The notes under the pieces are model-generated. The model had not been told where the DNA came from. It was given only the letters and a program-made list of their open reading frames with translations, and ran no database searches. 64,000 nt of DNA from Ephydatia muelleri (Eukaryota; Porifera; Demospongiae; Spongillida; Spongillidae): the NCBI GenBank assembly GCA_013339895.1, contig JABACO010000001.1, positions 25,212,270-25,276,269 on the forward strand, in the 5' to 3' direction. Position numbers and translations under genes: made by a program. Of this stretch, positions 11,647 through 23,129 are shown piece by piece (the stretch's first letter is position 1; every line of letters starts with the position of its first letter).

Positions 11647-13221
11647 TAGTCATGTACATGTACACCAGCAGGGACATCTCTGGCAAAATTACACATACCA
11701 TTTATCCTCCCTGTACTGACTTGTTGGAGTCATGAATGTTTGGGGCAGTATGCTCCACTAGCAGAGAGGAGAGTTGTAGGAGAAGGGTGTAGTGTAGCCA
11801 TGTACTATTAGCGTTGATATGGTATACTCAGTACTTCGTTGTTTATGTTGGCCTTGGGGCCTGACCACTACCACAAAACCCACAAGGGCAGTCCAAGGTG
11901 TACACAACCATTGTCCTGGCTAAAATGAATACCCATCTTGTGAGCTGTGTATACTGACCTTCACTTGATTGTGGCAGATACCTTTACATGAAGATTGGAT
12001 TTCTTGTGAAGGAGACTTGTTGAAATATGGGTTGATGTCGAAGTACAATGTAATGTGCTCTTCCCTAGACCCTATGGAGGAGCTTACAGCCACTCCCCCA
12101 TACCCCAGCTGGAGCAGGATGTTGGCATGGGTCATTTGTTTCCCCCCCCTCCACAAACTGGAAATCCTGGATCCATCACTGAAATTGGATGTACTCTCTT
12201 GTCAGGATCAGCTGAACAGGATGCCCTTACAATGAAAGAGTCACCCCTCAAAACTTGATACAGTTCTTCCTAAGGCCCCACCCATCATGCAAATGACAAA
12301 CAGTTTTTGCTGCCTCTATCTTTTGTTAGTTTTTGCTGCCTCTATCTTTTGTTTTCTGTATCAGTCCCTGCACCATCATCTTTTATTAAAATGCTTGACC
12401 CTTGCACCCACAACGTACATGTATTATATGTATGTGCTTGTTTACTCATTGTTACATATATGTGATTCAATGGCTGGGCACTGGACAACATCACCGCCCT
12501 GTTTACAGGTAGTAGCACCAGGGCACAAAGAACATGAGGAGCCTCTAGCGGTGTCCATCCCTAGCCACCATTGGATGGAGAATTACAGTTCATTGGGTTC
12601 AAAGTTCAGGTCAAGACTAGGAGGTGTGACCAGTAGCCAGGATGCAGCATGAGGTGCTGACACAGAGAGCAGCCAAGCCTTGTCAGCAGGTGATAATGCT
12701 TTCAACAACAATGAGAACTGGGTCCTCTAGTTTTTTTGACAGTACCCTTTAGTGGACGGGTGAGGCTGTGGTAGCATCCACAGATATTACTTCAGACAGG
12801 GAGATTATGCCTTATATTTGTGTCCCATAAAACAAATATCAGTCCTAACTATCACCTTCGGAAGCAATTCTTTCCTTAAAACAAAAGCTTACATATAATT
12901 AAGTGGCCAGACAAGAAATAGGCCTGTGATGAAGTACTGAAATGACTACAATTAAGCACACACTAATGTATCATTAGCTCCAATAGTCCTTAATCAAAGT
13001 TCAACTTGACTGTGACCTATTTTACATCTTGCAGCACTCTTTCAGGCGGGAGCATGCCGGATAGTTCAAGAGAGCTGATCAGCACTGAATCACCAACATG
13101 GTTCTTCCATCAGTGAGTCTCTACAAGGCTGAGAAGACATGAAGATCAAGAACATAACATATATACATGTACATAAACACATACATACATGTACATACAC
13201 ATACATGTATGCACACATATA
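11647..13221. other. No confident gene
   Basis: Two overlapping plus-strand ORFs at 11969-12258 may be remnants of the usherin-like gene (PYGGAYSHSPIPQLEQ could be an intracellular tail), but I cannot support this. A 27-bp duplication (TTTTTGCTGCCTCTATCTTT) occurs at about 12303-12353. The remainder is featureless. Confidence 0.3.
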
Positions 13222-13773
13222 TGGGATGTGGAAACTGCCCCTCAAAATTCCCTTGCGTTTGAATCGCTATAACTTCCAAACGGTTAAGGCTATTGACTTC
13301 TTATTCTCAACACTTCATACTACACCATTTCTGTATGGTGAAATACGTTTTGGGGTATTGCAATGTATGATACCCCACTAGGTTCAAACCCGCCAAATAC
13401 CTTTCGGTTCTCCTGTAATCATATCGCTTTTAAAATTTGGTTTGTGGGTACAGAGGTTCCTGTACCTATCGCGGCAAATTGTGTCCTGCCATATCAAGCG
13501 GGAAAATGTGCATATAGGGACCTCTCTATTTACAAACCAAATTTGAAGCGATTTGATTACTCCTACCAAAAGTTATGGTAGGTTTGAACCCGGTGGAGTA
13601 TTGGACGTTGCGATACTTGCACAGTCAAGTGCAAGGCCCCCAAAATGTATGAAGTGTTGAAAATAGGAAGTCGATAGCGTTAATCATTCGGAAGTTATAA
13701 TGATTCAAACGCAAAGACATTTTATACAGTCATGTATTATATGCGATGGGCCGTTTTCGTGGAAACTGTCCCA
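13222..13773. mobile_element. Foldback MITE (TGGGACAG family), 552 bp
   Basis: Left end TGGGATGTGGAAACTG and right end GTGGAAACTGTCCCA, flanked on both sides by TA. Internal arms are inverted: TTTGAATCGCTATAACTTCC near the left and GGAAGTTATAATGATTCAAA near the right. The arms are less symmetric than in the 38.5-kb copy, so this is an older copy. Confidence 0.75.
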
Positions 13774-14592
13774 TATACATGTACATGCATGTACATACAC
13801 ATATGGGGCAGAGAAAACATGGTAGTTTTCAAATGTTATAGTTGACACAAATCTTATGCACCTCAACTTAAAGTCAGACAAACTGCTGCAAAGTTAAAAG
13901 TGTGGAATCTTTAATAAGGCATTACTTTTCAATGGGAAAGGTCAATAAAGTGCGTACCGCCAGTGTATGACTGCTATTGTACATTTGATGCTTCCACCGT
14001 TTGTACCAGACGTTACCATACATGTAGATAGTTTAGAGATCTATATGTGTAAGCTCTTATCAGGCCCATAGCCAGGGGGAGATTCCCCCTCCCCTCCCCC
14101 CCGTTCGATGCTTGAAACTTCCGCCTCTTCTAGATATGGTACATGTACTTATAAAAATGCATCAGGCCCGAAGGTGTCTCGCTTTTCGTATTTGGCCCCC
14201 CCCCCCCCCCCCCCCCGCTCTCGTATTTGGGCCCCCGGATAAATGCTTTCAGAAGTATTAATCGATTTCCCCCCCCCCCCCCCCCCCCCCCCCCCTCCCC
14301 CCCCCGCCTAACTTCCTGGCTACGGGCCTGCTTAGATATTACAGTTGCACAACCATTTAGCCTATTACGGACGTAGCTACTGTAATCATGTACGTGTCAC
14401 ATTCATGCTAACCTAGGACTCTGAGACTTGCAAGATGCTTCCGTAAGAAGACTGGTTGGTTGTCATGCCCAGGCACTCCTGTGTCGATTCTATAAGTGGC
14501 AAACTCCTCTGTGTAATCGCCACCTCCGTCTTTGCAGCATATAATCCCAATTAGTGCCCACTCTTACAAGGGGTCATGCTAAGTCAGTATAG
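13774..14592. other. No gene recognised; C-rich tracts
   Basis: Contains long C runs at about 14195-14216 and 14270-14305 in an otherwise unremarkable interval. Confidence 0.45.
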
Positions 14593-14985
14593 GTCATTAA
14601 TACAAAATCAAAAAACAACCAGGTCTGGGCACGGCTGACTGACGATAGGGTGGCACGTGATGATCGTGGTAGGCACATTGAATTTGGGGTGTATCTCACT
14701 AACCATTCAAGGGAAGTGCGATTTGAAGGCCCTAAGCTCGGAAAAATAATGATAAATAAGTTCATTGATTACTCTCATGTAATAATCCGTGAGCAGGTAA
14801 GGAAAATCTGAACCTGCGTCAATATAGGATTGATTGAGGAGTCATGAATGTCATTAAAAATTTTCAGTTGCGTCGCGAGGGACAACGAAGAAAACGGATA
14901 GCTTTTCTCTTTGCAGCAATCGAACGACAACACCAAGATCTACGTTTTGGTGCTAGTTTCATGTCATAAAACTATGCCCTTCTAG
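14593..14985 (+). CDS. Two candidate exons of an unknown protein
   Basis: Exon 14593-14796 follows TATAG and ends CAG|GTAAGG. It is open for exactly 68 codons and reads like real protein (VWARLTDDRVARDD, HIEFGVYLTNHS, KIMINKFIDYSHVI). A second piece, 14917-14985, follows TTTGCAG in the same phase and ends at a TAG after 22 codons (SNDNTKIYVLVLVSCHKTM). I do not recognise the family. No start exon was found upstream. The splice signals and the matching phase are the only support. Confidence 0.3.
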
Positions 14986-15327
14986 ACCAACTAAGAACCT
15001 GTTTCTCGTGCCCATGCCCAAAAAAATTGTTGGTCGTCGTCGTCTTCTTCTTCTTCTTCTTCTCCGTCAAGTATAACTCACGCTAGGAATGGTTTTAAAG
15101 AACGGCGATAGTACCAATCGCTTCAGAATTTACCGGCGCGGTGCCCCTTAAGGTAATAAAGAAGCTACAACGAAAAAGTACTATATACGGTATGGGTATA
15201 TTACTATGTTCTAAATACAGGAGTATGGATAATTTTAGGCAGTATAAATACTCCAACGACTAAACTGACACCAAAATAAATTTTGTGCCTGTTACTTATT
15301 TTGGCTAGTGAAGTTGTTTTTCTAAAA

Positions 15328-16007
15328 ATGTCTTCGCGTAATCGAAAGAAGAGAACGAAGCAACGAGCGGAATACCTCCAAAAGCAAGAAGAGAACAAGG
15401 CTAAAGCCCGAGAGCGCTACAAGGCCGACCCTGAAAAAAAGAAGGCCTCTGTACGCGAGAGCTACAAGGCCGATCCTAAAAAAAAGAAGGCCTCTGTACG
15501 CGAGAGCTACAAGGCCGATCCTGAAAAAAGAAGGCCTCTGTACGCGAGAGCTACAAGGCCGATCCTGAAAAAAAGAAGGCCTCTGTACGCGAGAGCTACA
15601 AGGCCGATCCTGAAAAAAAGAAGGCCTCTGTACGCGAGAGCTACAAGGCCGATCCTGAAAAAAAGAAGGCCTCTGTACGCGAGAGCTACATCGCAAATAT
15701 TGAACCTAAGCGTGCTGCTAAAAGGCAGCGATATGGAGAGGACCTCGAGAAGAACCGTGCTGCTAAAAGGCAGCGATATGGAGAGGACCTCGAGGAGAAC
15801 CGTGCTGCTAAAAGGCAGCGATATGGAGAGGACCTCGAGGAGAACCGTGCTGTTAAAAGGCAGCGATATCAAGAGAGCGTCGAGGAGAACCGTGCTGCTA
15901 AAAGGCGGATATACAGGGGTAATTCAGCTACCATTAAGGCAGCTAGAATGAGTCGGTATTGGAAGGGTCGTAGAAACTACCACTACCACTACCACTACCA
16001 CCCAAAG
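15328..16007 (+). CDS. Basic 15-residue-repeat protein, N-terminal exon
   Basis: The ATG at 15328 opens MSSRNRKKRTKQRAEY. Two consecutive arrays of 45-bp (15-residue) repeats follow: six units of KKKASVRESYKADPE and about five units of RAAKRQRYGEDLEEN. A His/Tyr tract comes next, and the exon ends AAG|GTATGT at 16007. The frame slips at 15524-15529, where one unit has A6 and its neighbours A7; one added A would keep the whole exon in one frame. Strongly basic, helix-prone repeats of this type are common at the N-termini of transposon-encoded proteins, so a mobile-element origin is possible but unproven. The exon at 16834 does not follow in simple phase, so a linking exon may be missing. Confidence 0.5.
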
Positions 16008-16380
16008 GTATGTTATAGCATGCTGTATGTACCATTTAAAATCTAAGGGCTGCTATGCACGTGGCTCATGGCTTCCTGTCATGCACACATTAACACTCTT
16101 GTATGCCTGCATGACATATTATCAGATGTACAGTATGGCTTCCTACACGGGATGTTCCCTGGTAAAGGTCAATGTTTGTACAAAAGGTTATTTGTACATG
16201 TACATGCATCTGTGTCTGTTACATTGTAAATGTGATGTGCAATAAAGGACTATACACATGTGTGTACTACTGTAATTGCATTTTCAGAAATTTAATTAAC
16301 AAGTCTGTCATGCGCATCCAACCCTTGCATGCAGCCGATTATCAGATGTACAGTAAGGCTTCCCACAAGTAAAAGTTCCC

Positions 16381-16650
16381 CATGTACCGTAAAGTACCAC
16401 GAATAAGCCCCCCCCTCCGCCCCCAACAATAAAAAATGGCTCGTGTTTAAACGTCCGTATCTTCGTAATCGCGAACGCTTCTGCGTATCTTTTTACATAA
16501 TCATGTACGGGTACCATTTCTGTTTCTGAAATGCTGAATACATTTGAGGAGACTTTCGAGGTTACAGAGATGCGCACGTTTAAACACGAGCCATTTTTTT
16601 TTGTTGGGGGCGGAGGGGGGGGGCTTATTCGTGGTACTTTACGGTACATG
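16381..16650. mobile_element. Foldback MITE (CATGTACCGTAAAG ends), 270 bp
   Basis: CATGTACCGTAAAGTACCAC at the left mirrors GTGGTACTTTACGGTACATG at the right. Inner arms AATGGCTCGTGTTTAAACGT and its complement also pair. The element lies in the interval between exons 16007 and 16834 of the hypothetical gene, consistent with an intron insertion. Confidence 0.8.
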
Positions 16651-16833
16651 TAAAGGGTACAAAAGGTAATTTGTGTCTCTCACATTGTTTTAAAGGTCCA
16701 CTACACATGTGTGTACAGAAAATTGAAAATAAAATAATTCACGTTATGCGCAGTTGGTAGAATGTTTTGATACATGATAAGGCATAATGTGTGGTAAAAT
16801 AAAAGTACTGCAACCCTATCTTCTCCCATATAG

Positions 16834-17338
16834 TTACTCCCTGTTTGAGCCCAACTCTCGCACACTAGCAGAGTATGGAGTGAGTCTTGAAAAAGCAATT
16901 CTTAGGGATAGTGAGCTTCTGAGTGATGTAAACAATGCTTTCTGCAATAGCCATCCATTGCTAGCTCAAAAGGTTGTTACAAGATCTGCCCGTGCAGCAG
17001 TAAGTAAGATTAGTGCAGATGCATTACTTGCTAAAGCACTCAGTGTACGAAGATCACAGGCAGGGTCACTGCTAAAAACTATCCGTAAGGTTAATGCAAA
17101 GAAGTTGCAAGAGAGTGATATTTTAGTCGGGCATAGGTTTCATACTGCTGGGGCTGAGCCTTACTTCTTTGATAATTCGTACACTCACAGAAAACAGCAT
17201 GGAGCCATTCCAGTAGACCTCAATGGTAGGTGTGTAGTGGCAGAGGAGATAAAGGACAGGGATAAGGTCACCATGCGCCCTTTGAAATGGAAATGTACAA
17301 ATGAGTGTCGCAAGCTGTACATGTGTATAAACCAATGA
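16834..17338 (+). CDS. Hypothetical protein exon (repeat-associated family)
   Basis: Begins after CCATATAG and is open to a TGA at 17336-17338. It contains AFCNSHPLLAQKVVTRSARA, SAGSLLKTIRKVNAKKL-like helix sequence, HTAGAEPYFFDNSY and the end WKCTNECRKLYMC. The Cys-containing WKCT-EC end suggests a small metal-binding motif. I remember similar proteins as multicopy families in sponge genomes, but cannot name a function. The stop at 17336 may be real or may follow a lost donor site; the next acceptor-like site is just before 17431. Confidence 0.45.
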
Positions 17339-17430
17339 CCCGCAGAACAGCACATTTCTCTCTTGAAAAAATTCATCAAAGGTAAATACTATATTTTGCG
17401 AGTTGTTTCAATAATCTGTCTGCCACATAG

Positions 17431-17991
17431 ATGGCTGAAGACAACTTAATGATAGGGATAGACTTCTTTGACGAGGATGTCCAAGATCCACCACCGCCAG
17501 CAGAAGTGCCGCCGCCTGCAGCAGCGCTGGACCCACGGGCACCGCCAGCAGAAGTGCCGCCGCCTGCAGCAGCGCTGGACCCATGGGCACCGCCAGCAGA
17601 AGCCCCGCCACCGCCTGCAGCAGCGCTGGACCCACGGCCACCGCCAGCAGAAGTGCCGCCACCGCCTGCAGCAGCGCTGGACCCACGGCCACCGCCAGCA
17701 GAAGCCCCGCCACCACCTGCAGCAGTGCTGGACCCTCCGCCACCGCCAGCAGAAGCGCGGCCACCGCCTGCAGCAGCGCTGGACCCACCGCCTGCAGCAG
17801 CGCTGGACCCACCGCCTGCAGCGTTACCCCCGCTGATGCTCCCCCCAATGCTGCCCCCGCCTTTTTTACTGCCCCCGCCACCCGCATGGCCTTACCCCGG
17901 GGGGGGGAGAAGAAGAAGAGGAAGAAGCCGAGGAAGAGGAGGCGGCAAAACTATTTATTTTATCAAAAACAACTACACTTATCACTATTAA
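17431..17991 (+). CDS. Pro/Ala-rich repeat protein
   Basis: The ATG at 17431 directly follows CACATAG, so this may be an internal exon rather than a true start. The N-terminus is acidic (MAEDNLMIGIDFFDEDVQD). It is followed by seven or more imperfect repeats on PPPAEAPPPPAAALDP, then LPPLMLPPMLPPPF and a basic tail rich in Arg and Gly (GGRRRRGRSRGRGGG). Because the units are multiples of three, two other frames are also open here; I prefer this one for its sensible acidic start and RG-rich tail. Low-complexity disorder is expected; function unknown. Confidence 0.4.
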   Translation: MAEDNLMIGIDFFDEDVQDPPPPAEVPPPAAALDPRAPPAEVPPPAAALDPWAPPAEAPPPPAAALDPRPPPAEVPPPPAAALDPRPPPAEAPPPPAAVLDPPPPPAEARPPPAAALDPPPAAALDPPPAALPPLMLPPMLPPPFLLPPPPAWPYPGGGRRRRGRSRGRGGGKTIYFIKNNYTYHY

Positions 17992-18164
17992 TTTTATTGT
18001 TATTGTAACATTAATTTTACATACGTATTTATTAAAGTTATATAGTAACTTGTGGTCGGGGCAATGCACAAAGCGTTCGTAAGGTATAGACATTTGTCCA
18101 TTGCACATTGTTCCTCATCACATTACAGTTATGAAGCTTCGTTGACACGGAGAAAAAAAAACTT

Positions 18165-18471
18165 ATGAAACAAGTAAATAAAAACCTTCTCTAACGAGAA
18201 AGTTGGTGGGCATATAGGATTGACAATGTTGGTGTAAAAAGCACGGAAACAAGTGTGACAGAAATGTTACTGGAAAATTGAAATAGGCCTATATTTAGCC
18301 CATTTTCTCAGGCGTGCGCTGCCTAAATGTGACTGGGCTAAATATAGGCCTATTTCAATTTTCCAGTAACATTTCTGTCACACTTGTTTCCGTGCTTTTT
18401 ACACCAACATTGTCAATCCTATATGCCCACCAACTTTCTCGTTAGAGAAGGTTTTTATTTACTTGTATCAT
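18165..18471. mobile_element. Foldback MITE (AGAAAGTTGGTGG family), copy 2
   Basis: ACAAGTAAATAAAAACCTTC at the left pairs with GAAGGTTTTTATTTACTTGT at the right. The long inner arms (GGCTAAATATAGGCCTATTT and mirror) are almost perfect, leaving a loop of about 30 bp. This copy is much less diverged than the one at 6681, so it is probably younger. Confidence 0.85.
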
Positions 18472-19901
18472 TTGGTTTGGAAACTATTGATGACTGAATA
18501 AGGAAATGAGAAAAAATGAATGGACATTGGAAACCTTGCATAATTAATGTGGAAGTGGGGATATAGGTACTTAAGTTCCGAAAAACTACACACAATACGT
18601 CAACTAGTCCCCACATTGCAAATCCGAGAGCAGCTAGTCAATTTTTGGTTTTTTTCTGCAGTTAGCTGCAGTTTTCTGAATGCGTCCATACATTTTCTAT
18701 GGACATTGAATTACGCAATGACCGAATACCGCGTAATCCTTTTGACCGCCAATTTCTCGATATGATTGGACTCCAGAGCAACCCGATATTGACAACTGGA
18801 ATGGTATGCAGCTATGTCAACCCCGTGATGGCATATGTAACCACGCCCACTCACCATCACCATCCAATATTGTAACATTGAAAGGCATAACAAACGCATT
18901 ATTACCATCGACTGTAGCACTGACTGGGTAGTGGAGGCTGTAAGGCTTTGTTGTCCAAAAGAAGGTTCGGTGAAAACGGCACTCTGGTCGTTTTGCTGTT
19001 CAAAATACCACTAGCAAAGGTTTTGATGCATCGAGTAGGATCTGCAGAGAGGCACAAATCAAAGAGCGGCGCGCGGAGTCGAACTTACTATCCTGCACTG
19101 TGAAGACAACGAAATGGTTACTTCGTTCACGTATCCAAAGTACACGACCCTTCTCTGCGAGAGATGCTTGTGATAGGTAAAGAGGTGGAGGCCTGGTCTG
19201 GAAAAAACCCGTACACTGGGGGACACTAGCTGAGGGCAGCGAACGTACATGAATAAGACAACACTTACCTTCGCAAGCCCAGCAAGGACCGGTGTCCCCA
19301 TTTATACGACCTTCCACCCTCCTTGACGCAACACTGTCCCGTACCCTGGCTACTGTCCGATGTGGTGAAATCGGTAGAGCTGCAAGTGTCGTTAGAAGTG
19401 TAGCATGTTACCTGTGCAGAGACTACTGCGAGGGGATGCAAGTATTAATATAAGCGTGCAATGTGATAAGGAATGAGTATAGTGAGTAACGTACGTGGGA
19501 CGCCAAGCACAGCAATAAAAATGCACACGACCCTTGGCTGATCGTTGGCGGAACATACAGGGGAAAGGCTGATGCAGCTATTGAGTGGGAGTGTGTGGGT
19601 GGGTACAAATCTGGAAACTCGCTATAATAATTATATTCAGGTAGTGTGGCGGACTAACCATTGAGCTCCTGTTATTATTGTGTGTGGTGGTTCCCTGTAT
19701 AAGTGATATGTACGTGGCCCGGGTAGTATAGCGTTGGTGGCATCCTTCACAGTCGACTATCATTAATGGTGATGGGAATTGTAGTAGATAGCGTGATAAG
19801 TGGTTACAATATTGATCTGGCTGTACAATTAGTCTCGTACCCATGCAGACGCATGAAATCTATGACATCATAATTATAGTAAACGTAAAACAATAGCAAA
19901 G
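18472..19901. other. No gene recognised; upstream region of the VWA gene
   Basis: Antisense ORFs at 19000-19317 lack a domain. A lone AGTCTCGTACCC terminus, matching the ends of the 4616-4722 hairpin, lies near 19831. The interval probably includes the promoter of the gene starting at 19902. Confidence 0.4.
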
Positions 19902-22654
19902 ATGGCAGGGCTTATGGTAACGAACAAGAACTCTTCCCTCCCGCTCAAGTCGGTCCAAGTCCGAGCAGATGTAAAAGGTTACGTCACCGGTCTCGAGACG
20001 GCTCTCTTGTATACGAACGACTCGGACGACCCAGCCGAGGTGGTGTTTCGGTTCCCCGTGGAGCAGTCACACGCCGTGGTAGGCCTCACGGCGGTATTGG
20101 ACGGGCGCAGGGTCAAGGCCCAGCTGCACGAGAAGGAGGAGGCTCACGCCATTTACGACGACGCAATTGCCAGCGGCCAGACGGCCGCTTTGGGAGAGGA
20201 AAAGAGCGGGGACGTGTTCAGCGTGAGCCTGGGGAACCTCCCCCCTAGGACGGATGCAGAGGTCCACCTCAAACTGGTGGGAGACCTCCCCGTCGATGCC
20301 GAGGGCGGGGTCCGATTCGCGCTCCCCGCCTCCTTGAAACCGAGGTACGCGCCGGCGGGCTTTAGCGACCCGGCGGCGCCCATACAGGGCGGCGGTACCG
20401 GTCAGGGCGCGGACGTGAAGCGCGTCAACGGGCCTGGCGTGAGCGGGTTCACAATGACGGTGCACAACGCCGCTGATGTAGAAGCGGTGACGTCACCGAC
20501 CCACTCGATCAGTTCGAGCAGAGATGGCGAGGGCGTGACCGTGACCCTACTGGAGGGAAATCTAGAGAAAGACCTGGTTATCCTCATCAAGCACAGGGAA
20601 CCACACAAGCCAGCTGTTCTGGTGGAGGGAGGTGCAACGTCCGATATCACCACGAAGGGCTACATGTCTGGACCAGTCGTCATGGTTACCTTCTACCCAG
20701 AATTTCTGGGATTGGAGGCAGCGGGAGAGTTCTTCTTCCTCGTGGACAGGAGCGGCAGCATGTCTGGTGCCTACATCGACAGCGCCAGAGAGACTCTCAT
20801 CCTCTTCCTTAAGAGCCTGAGTGAGGGCTGCTTCTTCAACATCATCGGCTTTGGCTCCAACTACGTCGACCTGTTCCCTTCCAGCCTTCCCTACAACCAG
20901 GACAGCCTGAGTAAGGCGGTGTCCCACGCCCTGACTGTGGAGGCGGACCTAGGAGGCACGGAGCTCCTCCCACCTCTGGAGCACGTCTTCTCCCTGAAGC
21001 CCCGCCCAGGACTGCCGAGGCTGGTGTTTGTCCTCACCGATGGGTCGGTGAGCAACACTCAGCAGTGTGTCGAGTGTGTAAGGAAGTACGCCCACATGGC
21101 TAGGTATGTCTGGTTCCCAGCCCCAGTGACGAGGTTTTATAATGTCGTGCTCTTTTTTGATTCTAGGTGCTTCACGTTTGGTATTGGGTCTGGGGCCTCG
21201 ACAGATCTGGTGGAGGGACTGGCCAAGGCGGGTGGAGGTACATCTGAGTTTGTAAAGGAGGGAGAGAGGATGCAAGCCAAGGTGAGTTAAAGTAGCACCA
21301 ATTGGAGTTCTGTGGTAGCTCATCGGGGTTATTGCAGCACCAATAGGGTGGTACGTGGGGTTATGGTAGCACCAATACAGAGTGCAGTTATAACTACATA
21401 GCTGTCAGAAATATACGTGTAGAAATGGAGAACCGATGTCACTTGCTCAGTTCTATTTTAATTCATTATCAGGTGATCAGAAGTCTTAAGAGGGCTCTTC
21501 AACCTGCTGTTACTGATGTGGTTGTAAAGTTTAAGGTGCCAACAGAGTTTGAAGTGCTCCAGAGTCCCCAGACCATTCCACCTATTTTCAATGGAGAGAA
21601 GTTAGTGATGTACGGGATTATGAGTCCAAAGACCACACCCACGTCCCACGCTAGCGGAGTTGCAATGCTAAAAGGGTCGGTGCTTGGAGCTAGTATTGAA
21701 CACACCATCTCATTCAGCATCGACTCCACTCCCTCCGAATTTCCAACCATCCACCATCTAGCAGGCAAGGCCCTTATAAAGGACTGGGAACGAGGCAACA
21801 GAAGAAAGGAGGACATAGTGAAACTGAGTAAGGAAATGGGTGTGGTGTCCTCCCACACGGCCTACATTGCAGTGGACGAAGGGAACAAGGAGCCTGTGAG
21901 GGGTCCAATGAAGACCTGGGACATGGTAGTCCACGATGAGGGGTCTGGAGGTGGAGCTCACTATATGTCTTCTCAGGTAGGCGATGTACAGAGCAGGATG
22001 CAGGCAAACATTGGCCAAGTACTGCGGGCAAACATTAGCAAATTAGTGCAACGCGGAGAAAAGCTGGAGGACCTTTCTGATCAAGCTGATGCCCTCAATC
22101 AATCGGCACTGAGCTACCAGAGGTCTGCTGTCAGGCCCAAGAAGTCAGGTGGTTTTTTCTCAGGGTTATTTTCAGGCTGGTTCGGGAGCTCTAACGTGTC
22201 TAGACATACAGCACGCAGTTCATCACCTGAGGCCATGTGTTTATCGTCTGAGACCATGGAAACGTGCCATTTTAGTCTCCCTGCAGATTCGGAGTGCCCC
22301 ACAACCTCTTGTTCCCCAGTGAGCCAGCGTGCCCCTCAGCCCCAGATCAGTCTATCCGCCTTGGTCACTCTTCAACAGGCCAATGGTTCGTGGTGTCTTG
22401 ATGACAGCCTTGCCCACCAATTACGTAAGGGGAGGAGCGAGCTGGAAGAGGCGTGTCCTGTGCAGTGCGTGGGCGAGATGGCCGCGGTCTGGGCCACAGT
22501 GTTGGCTTTGTGCGCAATGCAAACCAGACACCAAGACAAGCAAGAGGAGTGGGAGCTGGTGGCAGGCAAGGCCGAGGGGTGGCTGAAGAGGCAGGCGCTC
22601 CCTTCTGACCTGACCATGGACCAGCTTCATGCTGCTGCTAGGAAGTGTATCTGA
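19902..22654 (+). CDS. VWA5A-like VIT-VWA protein with R-SNARE-like segment
   Basis: Three exons: 19902-21103, 21167-21281 and 21473-22654, with GT-AG introns of 63 and 191 bp; 832 residues. The start AAAGATGG has a good initiation context. Residues about 1-150 are a VIT domain (KGYVTGLETALLYTNDSDDP, VFRFPVEQSHAVVG, EEAHAIYDDAIASGQTAAL). The VWA domain begins near 272 and keeps the metal site: D282-x-S-x-S in DRSGSMSG, the GGTELLPP Thr, and D380 in LTDGS. The C-terminal part (TLQQANGSWCLDDSLA, VWATVLAL, EEWELVAGKAEGWL) matches the VWA5A tail. Between them, residues about 607-664 resemble the R-SNARE core of synaptobrevin, with the zero-layer Arg in KLVQRGEKLEDL followed by SDQADALNQSA. No membrane anchor follows, only GGFFSGLFSGWFGSS. 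A cytosolic role is likely. The 63-bp intron is in frame and stop-free, so its retention would add 21 residues. Confidence 0.9.
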
Positions 22655-22907
22655 TTGCTTAATTTACAGGAGAATTGTGTGTGATTGCAATAATTGTAAA
22701 GAGAGCTTATTACTTTTTATCCTCTTACTTCCGATCTGTTTTTTTCTTCTGTTTTTTTGTTCATACGGGTGGGGGAAGAAGTAGCAGCATGGGGTGGAGG
22801 TTGCTGAGAGGGAGAGGGAAGGGAGAACGCGAAGCACCCTCGTCTTGATTACCATTAACTAAGCATACACAAGTCAACTTGTTTGCATTGCTAGAAAATA
22901 GAACGAT
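22655..22907. other. Short non-coding interval after the VWA gene
   Basis: Probable 3' untranslated region; no canonical AATAAA was seen close to the stop. Confidence 0.3.
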
Positions 22908-23039
22908 CATTTAGAAATCATTTAGAAATCATCGTGCGATTGAACAGAGAGTCACACAAAAATCAATCAAGCGTATTATTCTCGTGTGATTTTCTGTTCA
23001 ATCACACAAAGATTTCTAAATGATTTCTAAATGATTCGA
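22908..23039. mobile_element. Small foldback element
   Basis: ATCATTTAGAAATCATTTAG near the left end mirrors CTAAATGATTTCTAAATGAT near the right end, and the inner block GATTGAACAGAGAGTCACAC mirrors GTGTGATTTTCTGTTCAATC. About 132 bp, no ORF. Similar words (AATGATTTCT, GTGTGATTT) occur at 34330-34540, perhaps a diverged relative. Confidence 0.75.
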
Positions 23040-23129
23040 TGCTTTTTTCCCCTGTGTTTAAATTTCCCATTGCATCATGTCTTTGTGCACTTCTGTCGGC
23101 GAGCTCATAAGTAGACTCTGGAGCTCTCT

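Noticed and set aside
11119..11735. Overlapping Pro/Leu/Ser ORFs
   Set aside because: Produced by the CCCTCC tract, open in all frames, with no domain.
17468..18008. Alternative-frame ORFs over the Pro/Ala repeat (HRQQKCRRLQQRW and TASRSPATACSSAGP types)
   Set aside because: They follow from repeat units being multiples of three; the frame with the acidic start and RG-rich tail is more plausible.
20067..21323. Long minus-strand ORFs opposite the VWA gene
   Set aside because: Antisense shadows of a GC-rich, well-supported coding exon.
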